Below are positions 13,547 through 14,205 of a stretch of DNA of 14,205 nt, piece after piece. Source of the stretch: DASWHK01 sp036398215 (GTDB lineage: Bacteria > Acidobacteriota > UBA890); contig DASWHK010000023.1 in assembly GCA_036398215.1 (NCBI GenBank), forward strand, positions 1-14,205, given 5' to 3'. Below the pieces are notes generated by a model, which ran no database searches, was not told the DNA's origin, and saw only the letters and a list, made by a program, of their open reading frames with translations. Numbering within the stretch: the stretch's first letter is position 1; each line of letters starts with the position of its first letter. The translations under genes were made by a program, and so were the position numbers.

Positions 13547-14205
13547 GCGCCCCGCGGATCGCGATCAGCATGGGCGATCCGGCCGGGATCGGCCCCGAGG
13601 TCACCCTGCGCGCCTGCGCCGCCCTTGACGTGACCGCCCAGATCGTGATCGTGGGCGACGCCGACCATCTCGAAGGTCTGGGGCGCGATCTCGGCCTGGA
13701 CGCCGGCTTCGCTGTCCGCGCCGCTGTCCACGTCTGCGCCAAGGTCGCGACCGGCCTGACGCCCGGCAAGCCGCGCCCCACCGACGCCCGCGTCGCCCTC
13801 GACTGCATCGTCGCCGGCGCCGACATGGCGGCGTCCGGCGAGGCCGCCGCCCTGGTCACCGCGCCGGTGAGCAAGGCGGGGATCGCGGCGATCGAGCCGG
13901 GCTTCCGCGGCCACACCGAGTTTCTCGCCGCCCGCGCCGGCGTCCGCGACCCGCTGATGGTCTTCGCCGGCATCCAGCCGGCGGTGGCGCTGCTGACGAC
14001 CCACTTGCCGCTCGCCACCGCGCTGGCGATGGTCCGGCGCCCGGCGATCATCGCCGCCCTCGATCGCCTGCACCACGGCTGGCAGCGCTGGTTCGGCGCC
14101 CCTCCCCGCATCGGCGTCGCCGGCCTCAACCCCCACGCCGGCGAGCGCGGCCTGCTCGGCTGCGAGGAGGAGACCGAGATCCTGCCGGCGATCGCCGCCG
14201 CCCGC
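13543..14205 (+). CDS. pdxA: 4-hydroxythreonine-4-phosphate dehydrogenase PdxA, N-terminal 221 residues (partial at right edge)
   Basis: The frame begins at a GTG overlapping the holB stop (GTGA) and stays open to the last base. PdxA oxidises 4-phosphohydroxy-L-threonine with NAD, on the DXP-dependent route to pyridoxal 5'-phosphate in the cytosol. Visible motifs in order are ISMGDPAGIGPEV (8-20), LVTAPVSKAGI (104-114), GHTEF (123-127; His124 and Thr125 correspond to substrate-binding residues of the E. coli enzyme), TTHLPL (152-157; His154 is a metal ligand) and GLNPHAGE (194-201; His198 is a metal ligand). The third metal histidine would lie beyond the window. Spacing is close to E. coli, about 12 residues shorter before GHTEF. 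A SurA-like gene lies two genes upstream, recalling the enterobacterial surA-pdxA order. Confidence 0.93.
   Translation, partial: MSAPRIAISMGDPAGIGPEVTLRACAALDVTAQIVIVGDADHLEGLGRDLGLDAGFAVRAAVHVCAKVATGLTPGKPRPTDARVALDCIVAGADMAASGEAAALVTAPVSKAGIAAIEPGFRGHTEFLAARAGVRDPLMVFAGIQPAVALLTTHLPLATALAMVRRPAIIAALDRLHHGWQRWFGAPPRIGVAGLNPHAGERGLLGCEEETEILPAIAAAR

Noticed and set aside
12838..14136. Minus-strand open frames opposite holB and pdxA
   Set aside because: They are antisense to two genes with catalytic or structural motifs in order, and the proteins show no domain and biased composition.
1..14205. CRISPR arrays, tRNA/rRNA genes, insertion sequences, toxin-antitoxin or defence genes
   Set aside because: I found no regularly spaced repeats, transposase motifs, RNA gene patterns or defence-type domains. 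The window is a continuous set of housekeeping and envelope genes with uniform composition.

Overview
The window is a very GC-rich (roughly 70% or more by eye) stretch of a Gram-negative (diderm) bacterial chromosome. It is almost fully coding, and every gene I can support is on the + strand. The diderm assignment rests on a TamB-like protein, an Omp85/BamA-family outer-membrane barrel and a SurA-like periplasmic protein. The exact phylum cannot be read from the sequence. A high-GC non-proteobacterial diderm such as an acidobacterial or myxobacterial-like lineage would fit, but this is only a guess. I see no mobile element, CRISPR array, RNA gene or defence system.

Layout. (1) 1-1337: the end of an extended-SDR nucleotide-sugar epimerase/dehydratase, then a complete DegT/DnrJ/EryC1-type PLP sugar aminotransferase. 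This is the tail of a nucleotide-sugar or surface-glycan gene set. (2) 1338-1425: a short gap with a plausible sigma70-type promoter placed so that transcription would begin at the next ATG (leaderless mRNA). (3) 1426-3548: biotin carboxylase with an unusual C-terminal tail, overlapping by 4 bp a separate biotin carboxyl-carrier protein. Together they are the ATP-dependent half of an acyl-CoA carboxylase; no carboxyltransferase is in view. (4) 3549-3672: a 124-bp gap with a small repeat cluster and a Shine-Dalgarno site. (5) 3673-12328: an envelope-biogenesis block of TamB-like lipid-transport/translocation protein, an Omp85 protein with what I count as seven POTRA domains, and a SurA-like probable lipoprotein without a PPIase domain. 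They are joined by ATGA and TGATG overlaps. (6) 12344-14205: DNA polymerase III delta-prime (holB), then pdxA (pyridoxal-phosphate synthesis), running off the right edge and joined to holB by a GTGA overlap.

The spacing from tamB to pdxA (overlap, overlap, 15 bp, overlap) suggests one transcription unit that mixes outer-membrane assembly, the replication clamp loader and vitamin B6 synthesis. The surA-pdxA neighbourhood is also known from enterobacteria, so the SurA-like gene beside pdxA is probably an old linkage. The most interesting points are the seven-POTRA Omp85 directly coupled to tamB with a compact, TamA-sized barrel and an altered L6 loop motif, the SurA-like lipoprotein reduced to its chaperone part, and the leaderless promoter of the carboxylase. 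I did not find a clearly new system; the candidate for novelty is the compact TamB/Omp85/SurA-like module.
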